Origin: Vibrio tubiashii ATCC 19109
Lineage (GTDB): Bacteria; Pseudomonadota; Gammaproteobacteria; Enterobacterales; Vibrionaceae
Length of the DNA: 64,000 nt
Reading direction: 5' to 3'
Assembly (NCBI RefSeq): GCF_000772105.1
Contig: NZ_CP009355.1
Span: forward strand, 310,001-374,000
The notes beneath the pieces were generated by a model, which saw only the letters and a list, made by a program, of their open reading frames with translations, was not told where the DNA came from and made no database searches. Each line of letters begins with the position of its first letter. Within the stretch, counting starts at the first letter, position 1. Positions 1 through 8,980 of this stretch are shown here, piece by piece. The position numbers and the translations under genes were made by a program.

Positions 1-950
1 TGATTTTTGTCATCGAGCTGTTTTCTAAGCATAGGATCAATAGCCTGAATGCCATGCAAAGCGCCACAGATAGCGGTTGCCATCGCACCGATAGTATCAG
101 TATCACCACCCAAGTTAGCACATAAAATCGCGCAACGGTTAGGGTCAGTTTGTGCTAACTCGACCATTGCAATTGCCGCAGGCACGGACTCTATGGTGCT
201 TACTCCTGCACCTACTAGGTTATAGATTTTCTCCATGCGTTCCTCTATGCCTGAAGGCTCGCTAGCAATGTTCAGCGCTAGCTCGATACGCGCTCCCATT
301 GAAGCACTGAAAGTGGTGATGTTCTTAGTTTGAGCAGCAATAGCAATGGCAGGCAGCTGATCTTTAATGGAAGACCAACTCGTACCTTCAATGGCTTTAG
401 AAATCGCCCATGCAATCGCGACGGCACCTGAGATAGCGACATCTGATTTATGAGTTGGGCTAGATGCCAATGCAACCTCACTGATAAAGTCGTCAAGGCT
501 TATAGCAGGTAGCAGGCACCCCATAGGAGAGACGCGCATTGCTGCACCATTGGTTACGCCATTGTTTTCAAGTTCGCTGATCGCAACACCATCTTTAATC
601 GCGCGCATCGCAGCTTTTGAACTAGGGCCGAAAATGTTCTTGTTGAATGCATCGAACCCTTCCGCCCACGTTAGCACGTTGCGAGCAATCACTTCAGGAA
701 CAATTTCACCATCACATTCGATAATCGCATCGGCTAGTGCTAGCGCCATATTGGTATCGTCGGTGAACTGGCATGCTTCAAAGTAGCAGGCGGCATTATT
801 TTCTTGTGGGCCATCGAGAAAACGATCAATCCAACCAAAATGGGCTTTTACTCGACTACGTGGCCACAACTCAGACGGCATTCCCATCGAGTCACCTAAT
901 GCCTGACCATAAAAAGCACCGAGAATTTTATCTTGTTTTGTAATCGTCAT
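1..950 (-). CDS. ADP-ribosylglycohydrolase family protein (3' end outside window)
   Basis: The reading frame stays open from an ATG at 950 to the window edge, giving about 316 residues without a stop, so the C-terminus is missing. Near residue 65 is a TDDT motif and near the end of the visible part a GGDTDT motif. These are the paired magnesium-binding signatures of the ADP-ribosylglycohydrolase (DraG/ARH) family, which removes ADP-ribose from proteins or small molecules in the cytoplasm. It lies 74 bases downstream of a nucleoside transporter on the same strand, which suggests a role in salvage of nucleosides or ADP-ribosyl compounds rather than nitrogenase control; no nitrogenase genes are present. 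Family is firm, substrate unknown. Confidence 0.85.
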   Translation of the reverse strand, partial: MTITKQDKILGAFYGQALGDSMGMPSELWPRSRVKAHFGWIDRFLDGPQENNAACYFEACQFTDDTNMALALADAIIECDGEIVPEVIARNVLTWAEGFDAFNKNIFGPSSKAAMRAIKDGVAISELENNGVTNGAAMRVSPMGCLLPAISLDDFISEVALASSPTHKSDVAISGAVAIAWAISKAIEGTSWSSIKDQLPAIAIAAQTKNITTFSASMGARIELALNIASEPSGIEERMEKIYNLVGAGVSTIESVPAAIAMVELAQTDPNRCAILCANLGGDTDTIGAMATAICGALHGIQAIDPMLRKQLDDKN

Positions 951-979
951 TTTACTTACCAAAAATTGAGGTTGAAGAG

Positions 980-1017
980 CCTGCTCAGAAACCGTTGTGG
1001 GGCTATGTCTGAGCAGG
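980..1017 (-). other. Intercistronic hairpin
   Basis: A perfect 10-bp inverted repeat (CCTGCTCAGA at 980-989 and TCTGAGCAGG at 1008-1017) lies between the transporter stop and the ADP-ribosylglycohydrolase start. No T-run follows it, so it is more likely an RNA-stabilising or partial-attenuation hairpin than a full terminator. Confidence 0.5.
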
Positions 1018-1024
1018 AAATTAA

Positions 1025-2311
1025 TTAAGCTTGTGCTTTTTGTTGGGTATTGGATTCATCGCTTTGTGAGTCAATCTTAATCGGTTTGATCTCACCGTTT
1101 GGTTCACGGAAGAAATACATGAAGATGACTAGGATGACGGCGATCATCAGGCCACCGAATCCCCACATGCCCGCCCAGTTAAAGGTCAATCCGTCTTGTG
1201 GCGTGTCATAAGCGAACATTTTTTCCATCAATACTCCCCCGAGACGGTAGCCTAGCAAGCTGCCTATACCTTGACAGCCAAGGGTGATAAGGCCTTGAGC
1301 GGCTGTTCGCATATGCGCTGGCGCTTTCTTATCGACATAAATGTACGCCGTAACGAAGTAGAAGTCGTAACTAACCCCATGCAGTAGAATGCCCAAAAAT
1401 AGCAGTGAGTATAGGTACCAAGCTTCTGCACTGCCGTAGACAAAGAATCCGTAGCGAATTGCCGCAGTAAAGAGACCAAGTAATAGTACCTTTTTAATAC
1501 CAAATCGCTTGGTGAAGAAAGGCAATGCGAGCATGAAGAAGATTTCAGAGAACTGGCCTAGCGTCATCCAACCCGTGGCGTTGCTCATACCAACTTCAGT
1601 TAAGAAACCATTCGCGAAGATGTAGTAGAAAGCCAAAGGCATGCTAAACATGAAAGAGCAAACAAAGAAAGCAAGGAAGTTACGATCTTTTAGAAGCACC
1701 ATGGCATCAAGACCAAGCATAACTTTTAGATTCAGCTTGCCAGTACTTTTTGGTGGTGTGTTAGGTAGTGTTAAAGCAAATACGCCAAGTAATGCAGAGC
1801 TTAGAGCCGTGATGATCAGTGGGATATTGCTTGACGAGATATCACCATAGCCTAACCACGATGGTAAGAAGCCGATAGCGATACCAGACGCAATCCACCC
1901 AATCGTGCCCATTACACGGATGCGTGGGAAGTCGCGTTCAACGTCATCAACGTTTGAGAAAGCGATGCTGTTGGTCAGTGCGATGGTCGGCATGTAAGTG
2001 AGTGAGTAACCGAGTAGCAGCGGGAAAAAGGTAGAGAACTCAGTTTGTTGTGCTGCTAGGTACATCAGTCCTGCACCCGCTAAAAGCATCACGGAAAGTA
2101 CTTTCTGCGCGGGGAAAAAGCGATCAGTAATTGAGCCAACAAGGATCGGCGACAAAATAGCGGCAATCGCAGTACACGCATAAGACCAGGCAATTTCCGT
2201 AGGAGTAAATCCGTTAGTATTTAGAATTTGCCATAAGGGGACGAACCAAGCGCCCCATATAAACCATTCAATGAACATCATGAATGATAGTTTGATGTTA
2301 GTAGATTTCAT
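1025..2311 (-). CDS. Nucleoside:H+ symporter, MFS (NupG-like)
   Basis: This 428-residue protein has about twelve hydrophobic segments. It begins with a conserved block (FMMFIEWFIWGAWFVPL) typical of the Nucleoside:H+ symporter family, whose best known member is E. coli NupG. A short hydrophilic loop near residue 190-210 separates the two six-helix halves. It should import nucleosides across the inner membrane with protons. ATG at 2311 follows AAGGA at good spacing. It is first of a two-gene unit with the ADP-ribosylglycohydrolase, which would act on imported ribosyl compounds. Repeats of GGTATT lie just upstream and may be its operator. Exact substrate is inferred from family only. Confidence 0.85.
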   Translation of the reverse strand: MKSTNIKLSFMMFIEWFIWGAWFVPLWQILNTNGFTPTEIAWSYACTAIAAILSPILVGSITDRFFPAQKVLSVMLLAGAGLMYLAAQQTEFSTFFPLLLGYSLTYMPTIALTNSIAFSNVDDVERDFPRIRVMGTIGWIASGIAIGFLPSWLGYGDISSSNIPLIITALSSALLGVFALTLPNTPPKSTGKLNLKVMLGLDAMVLLKDRNFLAFFVCSFMFSMPLAFYYIFANGFLTEVGMSNATGWMTLGQFSEIFFMLALPFFTKRFGIKKVLLLGLFTAAIRYGFFVYGSAEAWYLYSLLFLGILLHGVSYDFYFVTAYIYVDKKAPAHMRTAAQGLITLGCQGIGSLLGYRLGGVLMEKMFAYDTPQDGLTFNWAGMWGFGGLMIAVILVIFMYFFREPNGEIKPIKIDSQSDESNTQQKAQA

Positions 2312-2614
2312 TTTATGTCCTTAGGTACTGTAGGGTACGCATTGATGGTATTTTAAAATATAATACCAATACAATACCAAGGTGATGCTTTTGTGATCTG
2401 AATAAAATTGTCAGTAACTGACTTTTATAATTAAAGCAGTGATCTCCAGAGATGACGAATGAGTGCTGAAATGCAGAAAGCTTGATTAAGCAAAGCGTTA
2501 GACTCGCTGAAAGCTGTTGTGAGACAAGGCGAGATAAAGAGGACCCGAAAAGCACTTGATCCTTTAAACGTAGCATATACAATAAATATACGTTTTATAT
2601 ATAAAGTGTATTTT
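2312..2614. other. Divergent intergenic region, about 300 bases
   Basis: This gap separates the minus-strand nucleoside transporter from the plus-strand ParD-like gene, so it must hold both promoters. The transporter-proximal part carries the GGTATT repeats described separately. The part next to the ParD-like gene is very AT-rich with overlapping TATA-like hexamers around 2576-2610. I see no convincing small gene or RNA in it. Confidence 0.5.
2347..2380 (-). promoter_or_regulatory. Candidate operator with three GGTATT half-sites
   Basis: Positions 2347-2367 form an inverted repeat GGTATT-N9-AATACC. Read on the minus strand there is also a direct repeat TTGGTATT-GTA-TTGGTATT ending at 2380. 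The three half-sites lie 36-70 bases upstream of the transporter start. The architecture fits a repressor or activator of the nucleoside genes, but no regulator gene is adjacent, so the cognate protein is unknown. Confidence 0.4.
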
Positions 2615-2842
2615 ATGGGTATTGTTAAGATTTCAGACGAGTTGCATGAAGAGCTCAGAAAAGCGAGCTCTGTGATGGCGCGCTCGATCAACTCGCAGGC
2701 AGAGTTCTGGATCAAGATTGGTATGCTTGCTGAGCTGCATCCTCAGCTCTCTTTCAATGACTTGGTGGCAGATTTAATGAAATCGGCAGAAGTGTCAGTG
2801 ACCAATGTTTCTGCGACAGAAGGCGTTGCTAATGAACAGTAA
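2615..2842 (+). CDS. ParD-like antitoxin-family protein
   Basis: A 75-residue protein starting MGIVKISDELHEELRKAS, a ribbon-helix-helix-like N-terminus (strand VKIS followed by two helices) matching the ParD-like antitoxin family. The ATG at 2615 is preferred because the family domain begins there; upstream in-frame codons are not domain-like. Its last 11 bases overlap the start of a methionine aminopeptidase gene, so the two are probably translationally coupled. There is no RelE/ParE toxin in the usual downstream position. By family it would bind DNA and could autoregulate; whether it restrains the aminopeptidase is unknown. Confidence 0.7.
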   Translation: MGIVKISDELHEELRKASSVMARSINSQAEFWIKIGMLAELHPQLSFNDLVADLMKSAEVSVTNVSATEGVANEQ

Positions 2843-3614
2843 TGTAGCGATCAAGTCAGAAAGCGAGATTGAATTAATGCGCACCTCCGGCAAGTTGTTG
2901 GCTAAGGTGTTTCAAATGCTGGATGACTGCGTGAAGCCGGGTGTTTCAACTATGGACATTAATAACCGAGTTGAAGATTTTATTGTCAATGAGCTACAGG
3001 CGAGACCAGCCAGCAAAGGGCAGTATGATTACCAGTACGTACTCAATACTTCGTTGAATGAAGTGGTTTGTCATGGTGTGCCTAAAGCTAGCCAAATCCT
3101 AAAAAGTACTGACATTATCAATTTGGATATTACGCTAGAGAAAGGTGGCTTTATCACTGACTCAAGCAAAATGTATGTGATGCCTGATGCAAACCCACTG
3201 GCGCGAAAGTTAGTGAAAGTTACTTATGAAGCGATGTGGCAGGGGATCAAGCAAGTCAAGCCAGGAGCGCGTCTTGGTGATATTGGCCATGCCATTCAAA
3301 GCTATGTAGAGACTTACGGCTACAGCATAGTAAGAGAGTACTGTGGTCACGGCATTGGTCGAGAAATGCATGAAGAGCCGCAAGTTCTTCATTATGGTAT
3401 TCGCGATACCGGTTTGCTGTTAAAAGAAGGCATGGTGTTTACCATTGAGCCTATGGTTAACCAAGGTACCGAGAAAACCAAGACTAAGAAAGATGGCTGG
3501 ACGGTGATAACCCGAGACAAAAAGCTGTCTGCTCAATCAGAGCATACTGTGTTGGTGACCAGTAGTGGATATGAAGTGCTGACGTTACGAGAAGAAGAAA
3601 GATTGCCTAGTTGA
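2832..3614 (+). CDS. map: Type I methionine aminopeptidase, ParD-linked paralogue
   Basis: A 260-residue M24A peptidase that removes N-terminal methionine from nascent proteins in the cytoplasm. All five dinuclear-metal ligands are visible: D99 (NLDIT), D110 (ITDSS), H173 (CGHGIG), E206 (TIEPM) and E237 (SEHTV), with substrate-contacting H81 (CHGVP). The ATG at 2832 lies inside the end of the ParD-like gene. The main housekeeping map of Vibrionaceae normally lies next to rpsB, so this copy is probably an additional paralogue, which is inference because the rest of the genome is not visible. The catalytic set is intact, so it should be active. Confidence 0.88.
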   Translation: MNSNVAIKSESEIELMRTSGKLLAKVFQMLDDCVKPGVSTMDINNRVEDFIVNELQARPASKGQYDYQYVLNTSLNEVVCHGVPKASQILKSTDIINLDITLEKGGFITDSSKMYVMPDANPLARKLVKVTYEAMWQGIKQVKPGARLGDIGHAIQSYVETYGYSIVREYCGHGIGREMHEEPQVLHYGIRDTGLLLKEGMVFTIEPMVNQGTEKTKTKKDGWTVITRDKKLSAQSEHTVLVTSSGYEVLTLREEERLPS

Positions 3615-3664
3615 CAATAATGATAGGGAAGGGATGTTAACTCTGTTAGAATCCGCGCCACCAA

Positions 3665-3722
3665 GTGTTGCTGTCTTTGTCCTTACTATTTGGACATCTA
3701 CTCAGCAGGGTATGCGCAACAC
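3665..3722 (+). other. Structured leader upstream of the VF530 gene
   Basis: GTGTTGC at 3665-3671 pairs with GCAACAC at 3716-3722, and inside this lie further pairs (CTG/CAG, GTCC/GGAC). It could be the folded 5' leader of the following gene or a weak terminator for the aminopeptidase unit. There is no T-run directly after it and no known riboswitch motif that I recognise. Confidence 0.3.
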
Positions 3723-3768
3723 GGGCTATTTAACTCGCCGCAATTAGTAAGACACCTAGGATCTCAAT

Positions 3769-4182
3769 ATGATGACCGATGAAGAAAGAATTGAACTACA
3801 ACAAAATAACCCTCTACACGGCCTGAAACTAGAGACTTTACTACAAGAGTTAGTAGACTTTTATGGTTGGGATATTTTAGATACTGCAATGCGCTTCAAC
3901 TGCTTCCATACCAACCCTTCGATTGCTAGTAGTGTCAAATACTTAAAGAAGACCGACTGGGCGAGAGAGAAAGTAGAAAACTTTTATCTGTACCGTTTTA
4001 AGCGTATGCCTAGAGCATCTAGTGAAGAATATGATCTACCTCCACGCGCTCGTACTTTCCCACATGGCCTTAAACCAAAAGAGCCGATGGAACTGACCGT
4101 TGAATCAATCTTGAATTCACAAGCAAAGGCAGCCTCGGCGCATAAAGCGCGTTCGTCGCGTGGCGGTCGCTCACGAAAATAA
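3769..4182 (+). CDS. VF530 family DNA-binding protein
   Basis: A 137-residue protein whose first 80 residues ([22 protein letters not shown], then [23 protein letters not shown]) match the VF530/DUF2132 fold first solved from Vibrio fischeri. The family is a small helical protein reported to bind DNA. The C-terminal tail is basic and low in complexity ([10 protein letters not shown]), consistent with nucleic-acid binding. Two ATG codons are in tandem; the first, at 3769, has AGGA seven bases upstream. It stands alone between two convergent neighbours. Cellular role is not established. Confidence 0.8.
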   Translation: MMTDEERIELQQNNPLHGLKLETLLQELVDFYGWDILDTAMRFNCFHTNPSIASSVKYLKKTDWAREKVENFYLYRFKRMPRASSEEYDLPPRARTFPHGLKPKEPMELTVESILNSQAKAASAHKARSSRGGRSRK

Positions 4183-4204
4183 CGCTTCAACAAAACCTAT
4201 TGAT

Positions 4205-4236
4205 TCTGCCAGATACATCATGGCGTATCTGGCAGA
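4205..4236. terminator. Convergent hairpin between VF530 and aminopeptidase genes
   Basis: A perfect 12-bp stem (TCTGCCAGATAC with GTATCTGGCAGA) and an 8-base loop lie between two converging genes. Neither strand has a long T-run after it, so it is a probable but not classical terminator. Confidence 0.5.
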
Positions 4237-4250
4237 GTGACGGCATGAGG

Positions 4251-6038
4251 TTAGATCGCCTGCGTCGCTTTCTCTAACCAAGCTTTTCCTTGCTCATCGA
4301 GGTCTGGTGAGAGCTTGCTCCAACATTGCTGATGGTAGTCATTGAGCCATTCAACCTCACTGCTATCCAGCATCGATTTATTAATCATCTTGGTCGCGAT
4401 TGGCGCGAGGGTTATGGTCTCAAAGCCATAGAAAGTGCCAAATTCGTTTTCTTCTAACTCGACCACTTTCATGATGTTTTCAATCCGTACTCCATGCACA
4501 CCTTCGCGGTAAACGCCGGGTTCATTAGTTATCACCATACCCGGCCTAAGGGCGACTTCGGCAGGATTTTGCGAAAAGTTTTGCGGCCCTTCATGAACAT
4601 TCAAACATACGCCGACACCATGGCCCGTACCACATTTATAGTCGATGCCATGTTGCCACAACACGCCGCGCGCCATGATATCGAGATTGGCTCCAGTCGA
4701 GCCTTTCATAAAGCGAGTTTGTGTTAGGCGTATGACAGCCTTTAGCACTAAGGTGTAGTCCTTTCTTTCTTGTGCTGAAGGGCTGCCAAAGTGGAAGGTG
4801 CGAGTGATGTCTGTTGTACCACCTGGATATTGCCCACCCGAATCGACAAGGAAGAAATGGCTCTCATCGACTTGGTAGCAGCTCGTTTCGTTTGCCGCGT
4901 AGTGCATCTTAGCGCCATGCTCAGCAAACCCTGCGATGGTTCTAAAGCTCTCGCCTAAATAGCCATCAATCTGCTTGCGGTAGCCCATTAACTGTTGTTC
5001 GGCATTTAACTCGGTGACTTTGCCACTGGGTACTTGTTCATCTAGCCATTGCATGAATTTCACTACTGCGACGCCATCTTGGCGTAAGGTCTCTTCCATA
5101 CTGGCAAGTTCGGTTGAATTCTTTTGGGCTTTCATTAGCGTGACAGGGCATGGGCGGTCAAGTAGACATAGCTCCGATTTAATCTGGCTTGCTAACAGGC
5201 TGTCACAGTTTTTAGCGGTATAAATGACCCTAGCGCCTTTTTCGGTAAGGTTTAACGCTGTGCTAAGGTGTTCGTAATCATGGATATGAACCTGAGATTC
5301 TTCTAGTGCGGCGACAACTTGTTGAGTGAGCTTTCGGTTATCAATAAACAAACGACAACTTTGCTTATCGACAAGTAGGTAGCCCTCAGATATCGGGCAA
5401 TAGGCGGTATCGCCTCCACGAATGTTAAGCGTCCACATCACGTCGTCTAGCGTTGAAATCAATAGTGCATCGGCTTTCTCATCATTGAGGTATTGACGAA
5501 TCTGAGCGACTTTTTCGCCACATGTTAGCCCTGCTACCTCTATTGGATGGTTAAAAACAGGCGCTGTCGGTCGCGATGGTCGATCATGCCAAATGGGGGA
5601 AATAAGATCGTGCTCTAGTACCACTCGAATCGATTTGTCTTCGAATGCGCTAGTAAGCTCATCAAAAAACTGTTTGCTGATACTGCGACCATCAACACCT
5701 ACCGTTGCGTTTTCTGGCAAGGTTTGAGCTAACCATTGCGCAATTGTTGGCGTCTCGGCTAAGCGCCCTTTAAATAGCGATAAACCAGAGCCTTCGATTT
5801 GCTCTGCACCTTGAATGTAGTAGCGTCCATCTGTCCAAAGCCCACCGCCATCTTTGGTCACCACCACATCGCCAGCAGATCCAGTAAAGCCGGATATCCA
5901 TTGTCGTGCCAACCAATAATCGGCGGAGTATTCACTGGCATGTGGGTCATTATTGGTGACGATATAAGCATCAAAATTATGTTTTTGCATCCCGTCGCGT
6001 AAAGCGTTAAGTCTTTGTGGAACAGTGGTTAAAGTCAT
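4251..6038 (-). CDS. Xaa-Pro aminopeptidase, three-domain APP1 type
   Basis: A 595-residue M24B peptidase that splits the bond between an N-terminal residue and a following proline. The M24 metal ligands are visible in VDSGG, TTDITRTF, GHGVGVCLNVHEGP and NEPGVY..GVRIEN. The length and the C-terminal extension after about residue 540 match the three-domain, cytosolic APP1 type rather than the shorter E. coli PepP. The ATG at 6038 overlaps the stop of the oligopeptide ATPase gene as ATGA and is preceded by AGGA. It is therefore the last gene of the opp operon and presumably trims imported proline-containing peptides, such as collagen fragments. Confidence 0.9.
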   Translation of the reverse strand: MTLTTVPQRLNALRDGMQKHNFDAYIVTNNDPHASEYSADYWLARQWISGFTGSAGDVVVTKDGGGLWTDGRYYIQGAEQIEGSGLSLFKGRLAETPTIAQWLAQTLPENATVGVDGRSISKQFFDELTSAFEDKSIRVVLEHDLISPIWHDRPSRPTAPVFNHPIEVAGLTCGEKVAQIRQYLNDEKADALLISTLDDVMWTLNIRGGDTAYCPISEGYLLVDKQSCRLFIDNRKLTQQVVAALEESQVHIHDYEHLSTALNLTEKGARVIYTAKNCDSLLASQIKSELCLLDRPCPVTLMKAQKNSTELASMEETLRQDGVAVVKFMQWLDEQVPSGKVTELNAEQQLMGYRKQIDGYLGESFRTIAGFAEHGAKMHYAANETSCYQVDESHFFLVDSGGQYPGGTTDITRTFHFGSPSAQERKDYTLVLKAVIRLTQTRFMKGSTGANLDIMARGVLWQHGIDYKCGTGHGVGVCLNVHEGPQNFSQNPAEVALRPGMVITNEPGVYREGVHGVRIENIMKVVELEENEFGTFYGFETITLAPIATKMINKSMLDSSEVEWLNDYHQQCWSKLSPDLDEQGKAWLEKATQAI

Positions 6039-7033
6039 AATGGTTGGCTTCCTAGCAAAGTATGAGTACAGAAAATGTGGTGGTCTGGCAGACCACTTCG
6101 AGTCGGTTTTTGTTGACCACACAAATTAGTGGCACTTGGGCAACGAGTGCGAAATACACATCCACTTGGTGGGTTAAGGGGCGAAGGAAGATCGCCAGGC
6201 AGTAGTTGAATATCACGATTGCGAGCGAGTGTTGGGTGAGCGATAGGAACTGCAGATAGTAAGGCCTTAGTGTATGGGTGTTGGGCGTCATCGAAAACTT
6301 TATCGTAGCGCCCAACTTCCATCGGTTTACCTAAATACATCACCATGACACGATCGCTGATGTGTCTTACTACACTTAAGTCGTGGGCGATCATGAGCAG
6401 TGTTAAGCCCATCTCTTGTTTTAAGTCATCAAGAAGATTAATCACCTGCGCTTGTATCGATACATCAAGGGCGCTGACAGGTTCATCGCACACCACTAAG
6501 TCGGGTTTGAGGATCAGAGCACGCGCGATGCCCACGCGTTGACATTGACCGCCCGAGAACTCGTGCGGATAGCGATTTCGCTGGCTCGCAAGTAAGCCCA
6601 CTTTGTCCATCATCGCGATAACGCGACTTTCTACCTCTTGGCGGCTTAAATGGGGTTCATGAGTAAGCAAGGGTTCAGCGATACATTCGGAGATCGTCAG
6701 ACGAGGATTCAAACAGGCAGAAGGATCTTGAAACACCATTTGAAACTCACGACGTTTTTTCGCTAGCTCTTGTTTACCAAACCCACGCATATCTTGCACC
6801 TTCCATGAGAGCTCGCCACCTGTCGGTTCTATCAGGCGAAGCAGTGCTCGTGCTAGGGTTGATTTTCCGCACCCAGACTCACCGACAATGCCTAAAGTTT
6901 CTCCGCGGAACACTTCTAAGTCGATACCATCGACGGCTTTCACCACTTTGCGTTTACTTGGCAATATGTGCTTATTGATTGCGAAGTGAACTTTTAGATC
7001 ACGCGCTGAAAGTAAAACTTCTGGTTGGTTCAT
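6035..7033 (-). CDS. oppF: Oligopeptide ABC transporter ATP-binding protein (OppF-like)
   Basis: A 332-residue ABC ATPase. Walker A is GESGCGKST near residue 55, the signature is [15 protein letters not shown], and Walker B is LVVCDEP. The C-terminal oligopeptide/dipeptide extension carries a cysteine-rich GCVFRTRCP motif. It pairs with the OppD-like ATPase to drive peptide import at the inner membrane. The ATG at 7033 has AGGAGGT just upstream; longer in-frame codons before it overlap the preceding gene and are unlikely. Its stop overlaps the aminopeptidase start as ATGA, which argues for coupled translation of import and peptide cleavage. Confidence 0.9.
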   Translation of the reverse strand: MNQPEVLLSARDLKVHFAINKHILPSKRKVVKAVDGIDLEVFRGETLGIVGESGCGKSTLARALLRLIEPTGGELSWKVQDMRGFGKQELAKKRREFQMVFQDPSACLNPRLTISECIAEPLLTHEPHLSRQEVESRVIAMMDKVGLLASQRNRYPHEFSGGQCQRVGIARALILKPDLVVCDEPVSALDVSIQAQVINLLDDLKQEMGLTLLMIAHDLSVVRHISDRVMVMYLGKPMEVGRYDKVFDDAQHPYTKALLSAVPIAHPTLARNRDIQLLPGDLPSPLNPPSGCVFRTRCPSATNLCGQQKPTRSGLPDHHIFCTHTLLGSQPL

Positions 7034-7041
7034 GTTACCTC

Positions 7042-8031
7042 CTAAGCTGAACGCGCAATGGATGTGATGGAAGCGGGGGCATTGACATGGCAAGCTAGCC
7101 CTTGGCTCGTAGAGAGTGCTCTAAATGGCGGCATTTGCGCACTGCACTCCGCCCGGTACTCGTTACAACGTTCTTTAAAAGGGCAGCCTTTGTTGTGAAT
7201 CAGTGCACTAGGGGGATTGCCGGGAATGGTAGGCAGGCGATCCATATCTTCACTGATTGAAGGTATCGCTTTGAGAAGACCTTGTGTGTACGGGTGAGAA
7301 GGAGTCGAAAAAATTGACTCCGTATCTGCTTCTTCCATTTTGCGCCCGCCATACATGACCAAAACTCGATCACACATTTCCGCGACCACGCCCATATCAT
7401 GGGTAATAAGCAGGATAGCGGTGTTGAATTCAGCTTGCAGCTCACGCAATAGAGTCAAAATTTGCGCTTGTACCGTGACATCCAATGCGGTGGTCGGTTC
7501 ATCCGCGATCAGTAGTTCAGGTTTGCACAGCAATGCCATTGCAATCATCACTCGCTGGCGCATGCCGCCGGACATTTCATGCGGATACTGCGCCATCCTT
7601 GTGGCCGCTGATGGAATCCTTACCGCATCAAGCATCGCAATGGCTTCTTTATCGGCTTCTTTGCGTGACATACCTTTGTGAATCATCAAAACTTCGGCTA
7701 GTTGCTTACCAATTTTCATAAACGGGTTAAGTGAGGTCATCGGATCTTGGAAGATCATGCCAATCTTTTCTGCACGAATATGATTGAGTTGGCTCTTTGA
7801 CATCGAAAGTAGGTTTTCACCGTGGAAATTGGCTTCACCGCTGACCAAACCGTTGTCAGCAGTTAAGCCCATCAGAGCAAAAACCGATTGGCTTTTGCCC
7901 GAGCCGGACTCGCCGACAATGCCCAAGGTTTCGCCCTTGTTTATGCTATAGGACAAATCACTGACCGCTTGCACTAAACCATCAGGGGTTTGGAAGCGCA
8001 CATTCATCTGGTTAATCGAGAGAATACTCAT
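7042..8031 (-). CDS. oppD: Oligopeptide ABC transporter ATP-binding protein (OppD-like)
   Basis: A 329-residue ABC ATPase with Walker A GESGSGKS, signature MSGGMRQRVMIAMAL, Walker B LLIADEP and a C-terminal oligopeptide extension with cysteines (GCPFKERC). It is one of two ATPases energising the Opp channel. ATG at 8031 is five bases after AGGAG; a GTG one codon earlier is too close to the Shine-Dalgarno sequence. It follows the oppC-like gene by nine bases and precedes oppF by eight, so all are one transcript. Confidence 0.9.
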   Translation of the reverse strand: MSILSINQMNVRFQTPDGLVQAVSDLSYSINKGETLGIVGESGSGKSQSVFALMGLTADNGLVSGEANFHGENLLSMSKSQLNHIRAEKIGMIFQDPMTSLNPFMKIGKQLAEVLMIHKGMSRKEADKEAIAMLDAVRIPSAATRMAQYPHEMSGGMRQRVMIAMALLCKPELLIADEPTTALDVTVQAQILTLLRELQAEFNTAILLITHDMGVVAEMCDRVLVMYGGRKMEEADTESIFSTPSHPYTQGLLKAIPSISEDMDRLPTIPGNPPSALIHNKGCPFKERCNEYRAECSAQMPPFRALSTSQGLACHVNAPASITSIARSA

Positions 8032-8040
8032 CACTACTCC

Positions 8041-8970
8041 TTAGCGATCTTTTGGATCGAGTGCGTCACGCAGACCATCACCGATAAAGTTAAAACAGAA
8101 CAAGGTGGCAACAAGGAATATTGCAGGGAACACCAATTGCCAAAGGGCGACATCTATTGTTTTCGCACCCTCAGCGATTAAGATGCCCCAACTGGTATCG
8201 GGTGGTTGAACGCCCAGCCCCAAAAAGCTTAAGAAGGACTCAAACATAATGAACCCGGGTACCATGAGTGAGGAGTAAACCATCACAATGCCCAGTACAT
8301 TGGGTAACACGTGACGGCGCACTATGGTCAATCGAGACACCCCGATAGAATGGGCTGCTTCGATAAACTCCCTTTTCTTGATACTGAATGTGACGCCGCG
8401 TACGACCCTAGCAATGCCGAGCCAAGAGACCATGCCGATCACAACAAAGATCAGGTAGATATTATTGCCAAATAGGGTAACGAACAGGATGACCAGGAAC
8501 ATAAATGGGACGGAGTCGAGCACCTCGATAATGCGCATCATAGTGCTATCAACGATCCCCCCGAGGTAACCAGATAAGGCTCCCCAAGCGGTTCCAATCA
8601 CCACCGCGACCAGTGCGCCCATAAAGCCAACCATGATCGAGAGCCTACCTCCCTGCATGGTGCGGGCGAAAATATCTTGGCCTAAGTCATCGGTACCAAA
8701 GTAGTGCCCCGAACTGAGCGAAGGTTTACCCAATTCATAAGGGTCAGCAACCACGTTCCAATCAATTTCATCGTGACCGAAGGCAGCAAGCTGTGGGCCG
8801 AACGTGATACACAAGACGATAAACATCAGCACATAAATGGATGTCATTGCAGCACGGTTCTTACGAAAGCGAGTCCAAGCGTCTTGCCATAAGCTACGCC
8901 CTTCAACCGCTTCAACTTGAGAGCTTACTTGATCTGCTAGTTCCTTGGCGTCAATACGTTTGGTTAACAT
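8041..8970 (-). CDS. oppC: Oligopeptide ABC transporter permease (OppC-like)
   Basis: A 309-residue inner-membrane permease with one N-terminal transmembrane segment (about 45-65), a periplasmic loop containing GTDDLGQDIFARTMQGGR, and the five-helix BPD permease core with an EAA-type loop (EFIEAAHSIGVSRLTIVRRHVLPN). This is the OppC/DppC layout. It forms the channel with the OppB-like protein. ATG at 8970 follows GGAGGTAACC. Nothing in it is truncated. Confidence 0.9.
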   Translation of the reverse strand: MLTKRIDAKELADQVSSQVEAVEGRSLWQDAWTRFRKNRAAMTSIYVLMFIVLCITFGPQLAAFGHDEIDWNVVADPYELGKPSLSSGHYFGTDDLGQDIFARTMQGGRLSIMVGFMGALVAVVIGTAWGALSGYLGGIVDSTMMRIIEVLDSVPFMFLVILFVTLFGNNIYLIFVVIGMVSWLGIARVVRGVTFSIKKREFIEAAHSIGVSRLTIVRRHVLPNVLGIVMVYSSLMVPGFIMFESFLSFLGLGVQPPDTSWGILIAEGAKTIDVALWQLVFPAIFLVATLFCFNFIGDGLRDALDPKDR

Positions 8971-8980
8971 TGGTTACCTC

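Noticed and set aside
2362..2380. Second copy or end of the palindromic repeat found at 38780
   Set aside because: Only ATACCAAT is shared; the rest of the 18-base end does not match.
2615..2842. Complete type II toxin-antitoxin module
   Set aside because: No RelE/ParE-like toxin gene is next to the ParD-like gene; the partner is a methionine aminopeptidase with full catalytic residues.
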